Positions 24,601 to 37,700 of a stretch of DNA of 64,000 bases are shown here, piece after piece. Under the pieces are notes generated by a model, which was not told where the DNA came from, made no database searches, and worked only from the letters and a program-made list of their open reading frames with translations. A program made the translations under genes and the position numbers. Within the stretch, counting starts at the first letter, position 1. The number at the start of each line of letters is the position of its first letter. The stretch is taken from positions 434,001 to 498,000 of the forward strand of contig NC_134280.1 of the NCBI RefSeq assembly GCF_949628215.1. Direction: 5' to 3'. Source of the stretch: Phalacrocorax aristotelis. Lineage: Eukaryota; Chordata; Aves; Suliformes; Phalacrocoracidae.

Positions 24601-27600
24601 GTTCTCAACAGTGCCCTCTGCAGACAGTTTAAGACCTTTCCATATCCTTGGTGGTCTTTTTTAGAACTCTGCTAAGTGGGGTTTTTTGCTTGTTTGTTTG
24701 TTTGAATAGTTGAAGGGGTGAGTTGCATGGCTAGGTGTCTTATGTTTCCTTAGTATGGCAGTAAATGATTACACAACTACAGATGAAGGAAGGGTGTCTT
24801 GTGGATTGGTCTGAAGAATACGTAAAAAAATGCTCAGTCCCTGCTTGCTGCTCTCCTTTTGGCAGGAGCTTGAAGGAGCCTGGGGAAGAAATGTACCTTT
24901 TGTCTGGAGGAAGGTGCTATGTGTCAGTGGTAGCAATAACCTCTGCAAACAAGGTGTTAAAAGTGCTTCATTCTGGCTCTGTATAAACGTATAAGTTGAT
25001 GAACTATTACATCTACAGAGTCTAAATTCCTTGGTGTGGAAATAAATCTAGAATAGCCTTAGTTGAATCCATACGACAGTCAGATTTGGAGTTGAACTTT
25101 GTTGCACAAGGTGATTATCATAATTAAAAAATTACTTGATACCAAGCCCCAAAATCTAAAAATATTAGGAAAAAAGTTTATTCCAAATTACACGTCTATT
25201 CTATGACACTGGAGCAGGTTTGTATTTTTCCAGAATGTTTAAAAAGTTCTGTTGGCAATAGCCCGATGTGACTTGTATACACATGGATAAGCCCAGGTAT
25301 TTTGAGATCATGTTGGTTACAATTTAGTGTTATGAGCTCTGGCTATATAGGATTTTGTAAGAGGACGTGAATTGGTGTTGCCTATGCTGCATGTTGAGCA
25401 AAACCCACGTAAATGCAGTCTAACAACCCAGACTTTTATAAGTCAAAAGTGCAGTTCAGCAGCTTATTCCCCCCAATAACTCATTAAAAATAATCTTTTA
25501 TGTATTTTTGATCTCCAGAAATGCTATTGTCCACCCTGAACTCAGCAACACCTTTACCCTATCAGACAAGACCTGAGCGCTTGGCTCTGCCAGTGACCTG
25601 TCAGACTCGGCTAAGGAATAGGATACGGCAGCTGTATCAAACTCTCACTACTTTCAGTGACTGCGTTAATAAAGACCAGAAGGTTTCACCTAGTAATTTT
25701 TCAGTGTACATTACATTTTAATATCCATATTATCATATTATCCTGGGGCAAAGGTTATATGTGTTAGATGTTTGGCCTTTCTCCTTCTTTTTTCTTTCTT
25801 TTTTCCCCTTTAGCACCTTCAGATATCTCCCTGTCAAACTTGCTGCTTCTTCAGTATTTGAAAAAGTAATTAGGTTTTAAAATCCCTTACCAAGTAAAGC
25901 ATTTTTTTGGCAGAGTTTACTCTTTTTCTTTTCCTCATTTGTATGTAACTGCAGTCTTTTGAGGGACTGATGTTTACTTCTGTCCTATTCTGTTATCTTG
26001 TTGTTTAATCGTACTCTTTTTTTTAATATCTTTTTGAAATGTCTCAATAGATAATATACGTTTGCTTTGAGCCTTTAATGTAGTGTCGTTAAGTACTCTT
26101 CCTTCGATTCACAAACAGCCCTTTCATACTGCTTTTTACATTTTTTTTTTTCAAACTTTCATTTTTTATGTAATTGCCATTTTGAATTTAAACTTCATAA
26201 TAGCAGCTATGCGGCTGTTCCTTAGACTTGTTAAAAAAAAATTAAAATGGGATAGTGAAATGGACAGTTTCTGAGTACTAGTTCTGATACACGGTAGGCT
26301 CTGCTTGTGCTATTTCAATGTCATCATTTTGGAGCAGGATCTGAGTGTTTAGGAGCAAGTGAAGAGTCATTTCCCCTCCAATGCAGAAGTTACAGAGAAA
26401 TTATTTTTTTTTTCCCCAGGAGAGGTCTGTCCCGCCCAGGTGGCATTCTGTCTGGTACGTAAAAATCAGTTCGCGCATCACACCATAATGTGGCATTTTC
26501 CCAGCCTACACGGAGGTAATAGAGATCTCCCATTATTACTGCATTTACTGAACTTACAGTCTTAAGGATCTGCCTCAGCCTGTTAGATTGCTCTTTGCCA
26601 TTCCTGTTTGGCAGTCAGTGATACAGCTGCAACACTTATTTCCTGCTTAGGCCCAGAGATCTTGTTTAAGAGAGAAATGAGCATTCTAGTCCAGCCAAGC
26701 TTCTTAGAACTATGTAGGTCTTTACTCTTGTTTTCAATTTTTTGGTAACCCTTTAAACTGGGAATGGGTTTTTTTCCTCCTTCTTCTGACCGTTCCTCAC
26801 CATTTGCTACCTGAGGTCTTGCCAACTTGTCATCTTCTCTTGAGGACACCAAACTTTTCTGCTTTGCTTCAAAGACTGCCTCATTCCAAGTTGTGTACTC
26901 TTCTGAGCCTGTGGTACGCCTGTAGACTTTGATTTATAAAAGAACAGTTTTAAAAGTAAACATGTCAAACTAGAGGCCAATGCTGTTCTTCAGAGGTCTT
27001 TAGCTCATCTTTGGAAACAAAGCTACAAGACCTAAAGAATCACCTAAAAGAATCACCTAAAATTTCTCATTTAGGTCTATGGACCTAATATGACTGCATC
27101 ATAATAGGCTTACTCCAACCTGACTGAGGTTTTGAGAAGAGAGACAAATATCAGATATAGCAGAAGAGGTGCAATACAAGGCTCAAAATTTAGTCACAGA
27201 AATTGGCGATTTAAAAATCAACTCATCATTTGTTTTTAGAGCTTATAAATGCCATTGTTGTTCTCTCACCATTATCATAAGTTACTACCTCAGTGATACT
27301 TTGTTGACTTTATATAAATATGAGCTGCCAGCAGATATAAGTTCAGTGAAAAAACATCAGATAATAGGAAATTAATAAAGGCCATGATTTCTTTTTGAAG
27401 AACGGTGAATTTCATACATAGCAAGGCGTGATGCTTGGGGCTATTGCATAAGATTCATGTATCAGCTGGAGACTTGGCTCTGAAAAAAGGCACAGGAAGA
27501 AATAACCCTCTTCTCATCAGCAGTTTGCGTGGATTACAAAAGGGGTAGTTCCTTCGCCTAGTTTACTGTGAGTCAGCTTAAAAATTACCTTTTATCTTTT

Positions 27601-30600
27601 TTTCCCCGAGGGATGATTCTGTAATAGAGATCACATTACAGGGCAAAAGTTTCTGAAAACTTATTCTGAGGATTTTTCTTCTGTGTAATGTTAGCACAGT
27701 TAGCCTAACCAAATTTTAATTCCTAATCTGTTGAATTAAGTGTTTCAGGCTATGACACAGTGTGACAACTGCGTATTTTAAGTAGCTAAATAATTTTGTT
27801 GCTCTTTTCATTTTATAAGATGCATAGCAATTTCTCCCCTTACGGTGTTTTTAGACCTGTATACTTTAGGCTTTTGGAAGCCTAATGCTGTTGTATTTAT
27901 GCTGCTATTCAGCTTGATCATAGGCTGCAGAAAACCAAGGTTTGCTTGGCAGAGAGGAGTGTCACAGCATCTGTGGGCTAGTTATTCTGAAGTTCTGTTT
28001 TGTTGAAAAGGGGCTATTTTGTTTTTGATGAAGAGTAGTGGAGCTTTTCAAATCTACAAGACTGACCTCTCACTAGATGCTGATCACTGTTACGATCAAC
28101 ACTATGAGGCAACATTATGCACAATAGCATTAGGCAGTCTTAAACTTCACTAATAATTGTCCAGTTCCAAGGACAGATGGAGTGAAGAAAGTGGTGCCAC
28201 CAGAAGCGAGTCCTTGCCTCATAGCCAGAAATGAATCCTTGCACCTTTATGCCACAGCATGTGAAGATTCATCCAGTCTCTCCTCTCCAGCCTACCAGAA
28301 ATGTCGTAGTTGGTCTCAAAATGACAGCTTTCCTTCCAAGCCCTTTATCTGCTGTGCCTGACAGCTGCAATAATTTACCCATGGCCACAAAGTCACCTTT
28401 TGCGTTTCTTTTTTTAAAAGCTGATTAATGTTTACATTGTTACTTTTATGAGCATTTCTTACTTACAGTTACTTGAGTTACTGTCTGTCTTACAGTAACA
28501 CAAACACAGAATGCACACATGACTAGTGGCCTTGGCCAAGATGTTTTCAGTTAAGCCAGTGTCCATTAGCTCCGATAGGCGAAAGATTTTGTCTTTTTCC
28601 AGTGTTCACAATCCTCCTTCTTGTAGCCGAATCTTGTTTTTCTGCGTTAACTGGCGTCTGCTCCTGCCAGGCTCATCCACATCTCTCCGCTTTTGCTACC
28701 CTGTAAAGCTGGGTTTGGCCGCGAAGGTTTCATTTCACTTGGCAATTCACCCACATTTGTTAGGCCTGTTCTGACCATGCAGCTGTGTTGCCGTGCCACA
28801 GCTTAGTGTCCTCACTGGAGCTGTATTCCTCTGTGTATGTCTCTAGAGCTAGTATTTTAGGAAATGTCCTAGATCTTTGCTACTCTAAGGAGTCACTCCA
28901 TTTCTCTCCCTTTGAGCACAAAGGAGAAATTTTATAAGGCAGTGCAAGACTGCAGCAGCTATATTTAACTTGAGTTACAGGGGACTCAGTATGAAGTAGC
29001 AATACCAAGCTTGGGCAGAGGCGATTTGCTGACTCACCTAAATCCCGAGCTGAACAAATGAAGTGCATGGTGCCTAAAAATGTGAGATACAGCATCTGAG
29101 GAATGGGGCAAGCTGACTACAGTTCAAGCATACTCTTCAAGACGACTAATAGAAGTCAGAGAATCATCTCATGAATGCTGTCCTGAAAAAAAATTTCTCC
29201 TCCGTCTTTTCATAAAGACTTGTTGTATGGAATTATATAAATTCACCAAAATTTCAGGTCATGTCCAAGTCTGCTGTTGAGTCTCACTGTGCACCTGCTC
29301 CATCTGTTCTAATCCAAATCATATTTAACTCCCTGCTTTTGAATTTTAATTTCTCTTTTTCTTTCACCATATTTGCAATTATTAGAAAGGTGGAAACAAA
29401 GCAGTGAATTTCCCAGGGCACTATTTAAACTTCCAAGTTAACATCAACTTCTCCTAAGGCCATCCATTTTTTCCAAAAGTTAACAGTTTTTATCTCAGTG
29501 GAGTATCAATCTGAATATGAAATTGTGAATACAACACATTTTAAAAGCATTCATCTTAAATTCATGTTCCTGACATTTTGCAACAGGCCCAAAAGCCAGA
29601 CTGCGCTATTCAGTCTGAAACTACACGTAAAGGGAAATTAACCAACAAATATACTGTACAGATTATTTAAATCAGTATAGCACCAAGACATAATGTGCAA
29701 AACCACATAAATAACTGAGACCAAGAAAATAAAAAGAAATTTGACATAAAGAACTCTGTGCGTGTATATATATTCCACAGCATGGAAGATCCAAATTGGG
29801 AGTGCTGTCCCAAATCTTGCTGGTTTTGATCTTGATGAAACTGCTTCAGATGAGAAGCAAAAATCATCCCATCATACAGCTCTTTTGTTGAAATGACTAC
29901 CTCCCTCTTTTTTGGAGAGTTATTAGCAAATTCAAAGCAGCAAATAGTAAGACCAAGACCCTTTCAGTCTATTATTTTGTTACCTGAAGCTAATTTAAAT
30001 CTTCTGGGACAATGAAATGCTAAATCAGTGTATTTGGCTCAGAGAGCTTACCACCTTCCGTAGGTTATAGGCATTCCAGGTAATCAACATCCAGCCGTGT
30101 TAATCTGCATACCGAAGCTTGCACATGACTCTGAAGGTAGGTAGAACAATGATGAAAGATCCCCTCCACTTCGTTTCCCTATTGCCGGCAGGGGGCTGAA
30201 GTAGCCCAACCAATGAAGGAAAAGTGAATTTGCCTTGCAAGCTAAACTTGGAGCAGGTCTGCTTACCTTTTATCGTTTCACTGATGCAGTCAGGATATGT
30301 GGAAACACTGAAAACCAGAGAAAAGTGCAATGATGAGTAACGATAATTATGATTGCAGACAGTATAAAGTTAACAGGCTCTACGGCACGAGGAAAGGATG
30401 TGATTTAGCTACTTAAAATAACCAAAGATTTTTATTGTAAATAAATCCAAGCAAAACGTAGTCAAAATGGAGACTGTAATGTCTATGCAAGTGAGATCAT
30501 TTTAATTTTCTTGGGGAGAGCATGGGGAGGAGCAGAGGAGCGATGGGAAGAAAACAGGATAGAGTTCCAATATCTTGGATTGCCCATATCAAAAGTAAAA

Positions 30601-30843
30601 ATACTAGCCTAAGGAATAATGGGAGGAAAGTCCATAATTTCACCCATTGGTCTGCTGGCCTGACAAATTCAGAATATATGGCACTGAAGAAAGCTGGAAA
30701 ATGGCCCAAATGTTTTGACATATCTAACCAGCTTAAAAACATACAATTTGACTTACATTCATGGTATTTGTTTCCAAATATCACACACAGAAAATAAAAA
30801 ATAAATGAGCAGGGAACAGCTTTCCATGGATGAGACTTCCATA

Positions 30844-31542
30844 TTTATTGTTATTCCATGTGCATAGAAAATGGCAGTGAAGTTTCTTATGAAATAGGCA
30901 GGGAATGGGAGAGGTGTGAATATACTGGACTGGACTTTGTGCTTCAAAATTACATTATTCATTTTTAATTTTTTTTCTTTTAAAATTTATAACATTTTCT
31001 TGGCTTTTTTTTGTGCATGATGTTTCAAATTCCTTTTAAAATGACACACCGCATTACAAATGGATGGCACTTCAAACCAATGTGGCATTTCCATATTTAC
31101 ACCAACGAAAGAAATTTACAAGACGTAATAGCATACAATCTTGACATTTAGTAATAGCAATAAAACAAGGGCATCCATTTTATTTTTTCTGTACAAACTA
31201 TCAGAACAAGACTTTTATTCACATAAAAAATCAGCTTTAATTTGCTCTGACCTACACGCTTCCCAAATTCATTTTACTCAATTCTCAGACCTTTCATCAC
31301 ATCGCCCACACCCTCACCAGACTACAGGAGCTACAAATAATTATACCTAACATCTAAACAGAGCAGAAACCCATCCCCTCCAGTTTTTCTTCCTGACAAT
31401 TTCTCACTCACAAAAAAAAAAAAATCTTCCTTGTTCCTTCTTTTATTTCACTTTCACACATCATAACCAAAGCAACAAATGAGGCCATTCCATTTCTTCT
31501 CAAGCAAGATGAGAAATATACTCTTGTTTTCTCTCTTTGATG
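30844..31542 (-). other. PKP4: Probable PKP4 3' UTR
   Basis: AT-rich sequence after the PKP4 stop codon. Minus-strand AATAAA hexamers occur at 31442-31447, 31214-31219 and 30844-30849; any may be used, giving 3' UTRs of about 0.1, 0.35 or 0.7 kb. The boundary given assumes the most distal of these. Confidence 0.4.
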
Positions 31543-31791
31543 CTACACCCAGGAGTCGGGTGAACCTGGGTACTGTTCTGCTCTATAAGAAGATCGTCTG
31601 GTGGAATAAAAGTCTACGTAATTTGTGGTTGATTTCAGTCCATATTGTGTTGTGTAATCTGAAGTAGCAGGAAAGTGAACTCGATCATCAAAATACGGGT
31701 CTTCGTAGCTATGTGGGGACTGCAAGTATAATCTGTATGCGTCATAGTTTTTTCTGTTGGTATCTTCTTGACTGTAGTACAATTGCTGATG
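31543..31791 (-). CDS. PKP4: PKP4 last coding exon with PDZ-binding C terminus
   Basis: 249 bases; acceptor GTCAACAG|CATCAG, stop TAG at 31543-31545. It encodes [40 protein letters not shown] and [12 protein letters not shown], ending YPGSPDSWV. The final DSWV is the class of motif bound by PDZ domains of Erbin-type proteins, and the YVDFYS context is shared with delta-catenins. Confidence 0.97.
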   Translation of the reverse strand, partial: HQQLYYSQEDTNRKNYDAYRLYLQSPHSYEDPYFDDRVHFPATSDYTTQYGLKSTTNYVDFYSTRRSSYRAEQYPGSPDSWV

Positions 31792-34700
31792 CTGTTGACA
31801 AAATGATAGAAAAATAAGCTTTCGAAATATAATTAGCAGAGAAAATACTTGTTTCTCAACCTTACACACATTATACAGAACCTTCCCCTAAAAAGTTAAG
31901 TGCATCTGTACCAATGATGAGAGTAACACAGGTCCAAACCTCCATGAAATGTATTTTTAAATGAAACTAAATGGAGGGAAAACCTCTAAGCCTGCCTGAG
32001 ACTCTCCTCCTGCTTTCACTCGGAAGCCTGTAACTGTCCAAAAGTAGTACTTTTGGAGTATAAATAGAAAGTACAGAACCTGACCATACCTACCAAAAAA
32101 AAAAAAAGTCAAATCAGAAAAGTGGTCTTGGATCCCACTGTAAGAACGTGCTAAAATATGTGACTATAAAAAGAACACACAAAGGTAATAGAAGTACATA
32201 AGCAATTGCCACTTTAAGTACACTAAAGTGACATTAACTACGCTCTAGACATGCTCCATAAAAAAAGCACTCTGATATCACAAAGTATACTCAAAACTCC
32301 CTTGAGTTCTATTAAACACTGTGTGCTGAGTCTTGTTATCAGTGTCATTTCAAACAGAATTTTGGAGTCACCTGGAGTCGTCTGTTTTGTTCTCTTGCTG
32401 GTGAGGAATAGGAACTGATGTAAATTGGTGAAGGCTTGCTGGAACCTGTGAGAAAAGTTTATGGCATAAACTTCAGTCTTTATTCTTTAGTCTCTAAGTC
32501 TACTTGCTTCTGTTTTACCTAGAAGAAATTATGTGGCACCCAAACAATTAAGTCTGCAGATTTTAGTACCTGCTAACAATATAATAGCACAATACAGGCA
32601 AATTTTGTCCCTCAGCAGTAGTGAAATTGAAACCAAGAGACTTTTGCGAGTTGTTTTTAGTTTTACAGACTAATAACCTTTAAAACAAGAAATTTCCTTC
32701 TCTCTATTCACTGTCATCTCTATTGCTTTGTGTCTTGTGTCAAATAGTAGGAAGGAAAAGGGACATCAGGGAAAAGATTAGATCTTGGTATAATTTAATA
32801 ATGTAATAATATTATTATATCATACAACACAATAATAATGTGCACAATAAAACAATTTTTCGTAATAGGATTTTAAATAAAAATTCCAAACACCTCTCAC
32901 CTCCCAATACATAAACAGATCTTCTCTTATGCTGATAATGTGTGCAGTTTTAAAGAAAATAGCAGACATTAAAAACCTGCTCTTTTCCACATGCAGTGAA
33001 TATAATGAATAAAAATGGAAAATGATGCTAAGTAGGAACAAGCCTGCTAACGCAACTGTCCGTCTTAGGATTTTACAAACTACTCATTCCAGTTAAAAGT
33101 TCACCAAACCGGTATCTTACTGCTATATATGTCTTTATGTGCAATGACGTCGCCTTGGTTATTATAATACTGCATAGAAGGTTGCGTTCTGTCGTATTCA
33201 GAGCGGGGTTCTCTAATTCCTAATAAAGCCGGTGACGACGACGTGCTGCCAACTGATGAGGAAAGAAAGATTATCAGTATTTACAACAAAGGCTGCCCCG
33301 TAGCTAACCTTCTCTTTATTGGTTATTATAACCTCACCTCTCCCTTCCTCAAGGATTAACAAACGAGAGATGTGGGTGATGGACAAAACTATGACATGGT
33401 TTTTTTCCTGGATGAAGAACCCCAATGACAAAAGCTATCAACAATGTACCATGAGATTAAAATTTTGTACTTTTATGGTGAGTCACTGCTCTATAATGCG
33501 TACAACTGAAATAAGAGACCTTACCCATTTCAGTTTGCATATGACATCATTTGTTTGCATTTAGAAGATAATAGTCCTGCTAATGTTTTTGATTTTATGC
33601 AAATTATACAGAAACTTCAAGCCCATCCGATCACTTGGGACAGGACAGAAGAATTTACAGCCTTGCCTGGCTGAAGCGATCCATGTGCACACTTAGATTA
33701 CTGCTCTCTGACTAGTGTGCAACAGTGCGTTTTGGACATTCCATGCTCCAGCTGGCTGACAACCGTTGTAAGATCATACCAGAGGACTACTTACTTTATA
33801 TTCTTACAGTGAACAGCTGAATCTCTACTGTAGTTGTTAAGAAGTTTGTTCTGCTACATCTTCTCTGTTTTACAGATCACTCACGCTTTGTTGGCTTAGA
33901 AAGACTCCAGTAACGCAGGAGAAAAATACTTAAAGTAATTTCTAGAAGTTTCGCTTCAAAATATTGATCAATGATATCTTCTTCCATTAGCTGTGTCTAT
34001 TACATCATCTCTCACAATTTTGTGTTATTATGGATAATTACAGATATTATCCTAGCACATTCATGGCTAAAGAAGCTATATTTGGGGGTGTCACTGAAAT
34101 TCTGACACGGGTCAATATAATGTGTGTGTGTTGTGGTTTAACCCCAGCTGGCAACTAAGGACGACGCAGCTGCTCGCTCACTCGCCCCGAGCAGGATGGG
34201 GGAGAGAATTGGAAGGGTAAAACTGAGAAAACTTGTGGGTTGAGATAAAAACAGTGTAATAATTGAAATAAAATTTAAAAAAAATAAATACACAGCAAGT
34301 GATGCACGATGCAGCTGCTCAGCACCTGCCAACTGATGCCCAGCCAGTCCCTGGGCAGCGGCCCCCCAGCCCGCCCCCCCCCAGACTATATGCTGAGCAT
34401 GGCACCCTATGGCGTGGGGCATCCCTATGGTCAGTGGGGGTCAGCAGCCCCAGCCGTGCCCCCTCCCAGCTCCTTGTGCCCCCCAGCCTGCTCAGATGGC
34501 AGAGCATGAGAAGCTGAACAGTCCTTGACTAAGCACTGCTCAGCAACAACTAAAACTTGAGCGTGTTATCACATTATTGTCATACTAAATCCAAAACGCA
34601 GCACTGGACCAGCTGCTAGGAAGAAAATTAACTCTATCCCAGGCGGAACCAGGACAGTGTGTTCATAATTGAGTGACTGAAGCAAGAACAGCTGTTACAG

Positions 34701-37700
34701 GCGAAGTGTAAATGTTCTACCATGCATCTGCTATGTGTGCTGTGTCAGCGAGGCTGCTACCGCGGTACCCTCTGTGGACATGTTTTTGCCACAAACTTCC
34801 GCCTTACTAGTTTAAGCTTGTTCATGCTTTGGAACAGAAAAGCAGACACTTCCTATTAGGAGTTTTTACTAGGTGTTCTTTGGAGTACAACAGCCTCTGA
34901 ATGTTATGTTAGAGCTGCCCATCCTACTTCCTACTCGTAGTTCAAAGGACTGGAGTGACACGGTCATTCTGCAAGTGTGTCTTGGGAGAGAAAGTGCCGA
35001 GATAAGAATTTGACAGTAGGTACTGGAATATGCTTTTATACTTTGGTGGGATCTGGTCAGTTCCCTAAGCCTAAGCTGTGCTTGCTTTCTTGTCATTGTT
35101 AACTCTGAGAAGATATTTTTGGCTCTGGCAGTAGACACATAGCTTAAACAGTCTGTGAATTCAAGGTGGTGTTTTGATTCCAGCATGTGCAACTTGGCAG
35201 CTAGGTGTAAAAGTCAAAACTGCCTTCAGTATCATGTGGTTTGAGAGTGACAGAGGTACTTGGTCAGGACATTAATGTGGAATCCTGAAAGGCTGGGAAA
35301 AAATCGAACATGGAACACAGTAAAATAGGAATAACAAAATCCTGTAGAACTGGTAACTGCAGTCTGCTGCTGTATGGTGCTAGACAAAGGAGTCGGCCCT
35401 GCACGTTGTACTGTGGTGGCTGAGAGAAACTCTGGGCATGAAAGATACGCTTTCTTTCCCTTCTTAAGACGCTATAGGTGTACGTCTCATAGGAAGATAA
35501 AACCCTGGTTGAGTCCTTGCTTTTCATGTCAACCATGTAATGAAGGAATGTGAGAGGGCTGTTACTTCTATGTGAAGAAGTAATTAAACAAGAGTATTGT
35601 AGGAACTGGTCGCTTATTTTAGCAGTCATGGTAGATAGATATTTCTTGGTATTAACAGAGATCTATTAATGTAAAAATAGAAGAGAAAATCGGATAAAAT
35701 GGAATGCCAAATGGAGACAATATACAAGGCTTCAGGTAGGTTTTGTATCAGTCCCCTCATGAAGATCTACATCCTAGCACTGAAGATGTTAAAGGAACAA
35801 AGGCAAGAAGTAAATGAGAAGGAGTTAGAAAAGTACGATTTTTGTATCCCATAATTGGGAATGAAAATAGATTCCTCGTTACTGGTCTGTTGATTTTTGT
35901 GCTATCAGGTACCCATATTCTGTGAGGCTGCACCTACAATGCCAAGTCATACAGCCCAGAGGGAGTGGCTTTGCAGAGGGACACAGGTGGTAAGGAAGTC
36001 CAGGTGTGCACTCTGAGGATTTTACTTAGCACCAGTCTAACCTGGTCCCATGACCTGAATGCCCGTTAGCAGCTGGAGCATATTCGTAGTCTGGAAGCAC
36101 ACCATTTGGTTTAGTTTCATCCAAAAGGAATACAGTTCACACACTCTGAGACTGCAGTTTGATTTGCCTTAAGCAGTAAGTGCGGAGGTTTGCTTCAAAG
36201 CGCTCCTTATCCAGACTAAAACACTAATGCAGAGACACCCACAAATCCTGTGGAATTTGAAGCCTGCTAAAAGAAACAGCTACAGTAACATTCAGGGTAT
36301 GTGAAGCGCTTACGTTTAAATACAGAGGAAAGACAGCATGACCTCTGCGTTTTAGATATAATTAGTAGTAAACTGAGAGGCTATTTGAGTTTAAAAAAAA
36401 ATCAGATACCCCTTCAGTAAACCTCTTTACATTTCGTGACTGACCTGACTGTATGACAGGTGACATCTGTTGATTTGTTGTTGATAAAGAAGGATGTGAT
36501 TTGAATCTCTCTCGCTCCAGTGTTGATACTGGTGTAATAAAATGACTTTGAGTCCATCCATCCTGTGGAGTGGCAAAAAAAAAAAAAAAAAAAAAAATCA
36601 CTTTTCATTAAATTAGGATGTTTTGTAGAACTATTTTCCAATGTGGGCTAATTTTGTAATTTACCTTTTTATAAATGCTACGGAGATCTCGATATTGCCA
36701 TAATGTATTCAGTACCTGGGCAGCTGCCTTGACAACTTTCAGTGATGATCTAAGGAAATACAGAACATTGCATTATTAGAAGACCACTTAATTCCACTTA
36801 AAAAGAACAATGTTCCTGAGCTACACCATGGCCTAGACCTTGATGCTGCGAAGCAAGTCAGGTCACCTCAGCAGGCCTCAGTAATGCATGCCTGCATTAC
36901 CACAGTGTGAACGAGGCTGAGCCAGCAGCCTCACCAAAAGGCTGGTGCAGAACCTGATTACGCATGACAATCATCTCCTTCTCCAGCCTAGAAATTTTCT
37001 CTTCGGGTCACCCACAAGAGCAATACAGATAGAAGAGTTGAAATAGCTACTGCCGTTGCCTGCAAGAATTAAAAATCATGAAAAGAAATACCCTATTTTG
37101 TGCGTTTTCATAAAAACTGAGACTACATACTTTAAATCATTGTACAAAATTCCTAACTGTAGAAAAAGAATAAACAAATAAAAGAGAGATGGTACGAAAA
37201 GTCTTGAGACATCCTCATAGTGAGCCTTTGTACTCAGTTCTGTCTGGCACTGCTGAAAACTTTTATTGGTTGGGAAAACACTTTTCCACTCTCAAGAGCA
37301 AGGGTAGGAAAATTGTAAATAATAAAATAAATCATAATCACATCATCATTTAATCATAAAATCGTGCACCTTTAAAAAGAGAAATGGTAGTAAACTGGCA
37401 GCGGTACTGAAGTAGTGATTTGACATTAAATGCTGCAGCATGACATCTGTGTTAACCGTATGCCTTTTTCTGTCACTGCGAAGATTCATCCAAATGCAGT
37501 TTTTGAAAGAAAAGACTGAAAAAAATTGCAGTTGATAGTGTTAATCAATGAGTACACACTCTTAAGATGTTCACAAGACTTCAAATTTGTTTAGTGTACT
37601 CTGTTGCCTCATAAGTGTAAGTGCAGATGCAGCTTTACATGTTGTCTCCACCAACCAACAAAGTCACTGCATTCACACCTGCAGCTGAAATGAGTCTGTG

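Larger units (their letters stand above)
14935..30843. other. Intergenic region between PKP4 and DAPL1
   Basis: Sixteen kilobases with no supported exon. It holds the two CR1 pieces, the truncated LTR, the CTCF-like motifs and the hairpin listed separately; the rest is AT-rich with no feature I can name. Confidence 0.7.

Noticed and set aside
34138..34517. Frames on both strands within 34138-34517
   Set aside because: They lie wholly or almost wholly in the GC-rich part of the solo LTR and have no retroviral gene similarity.
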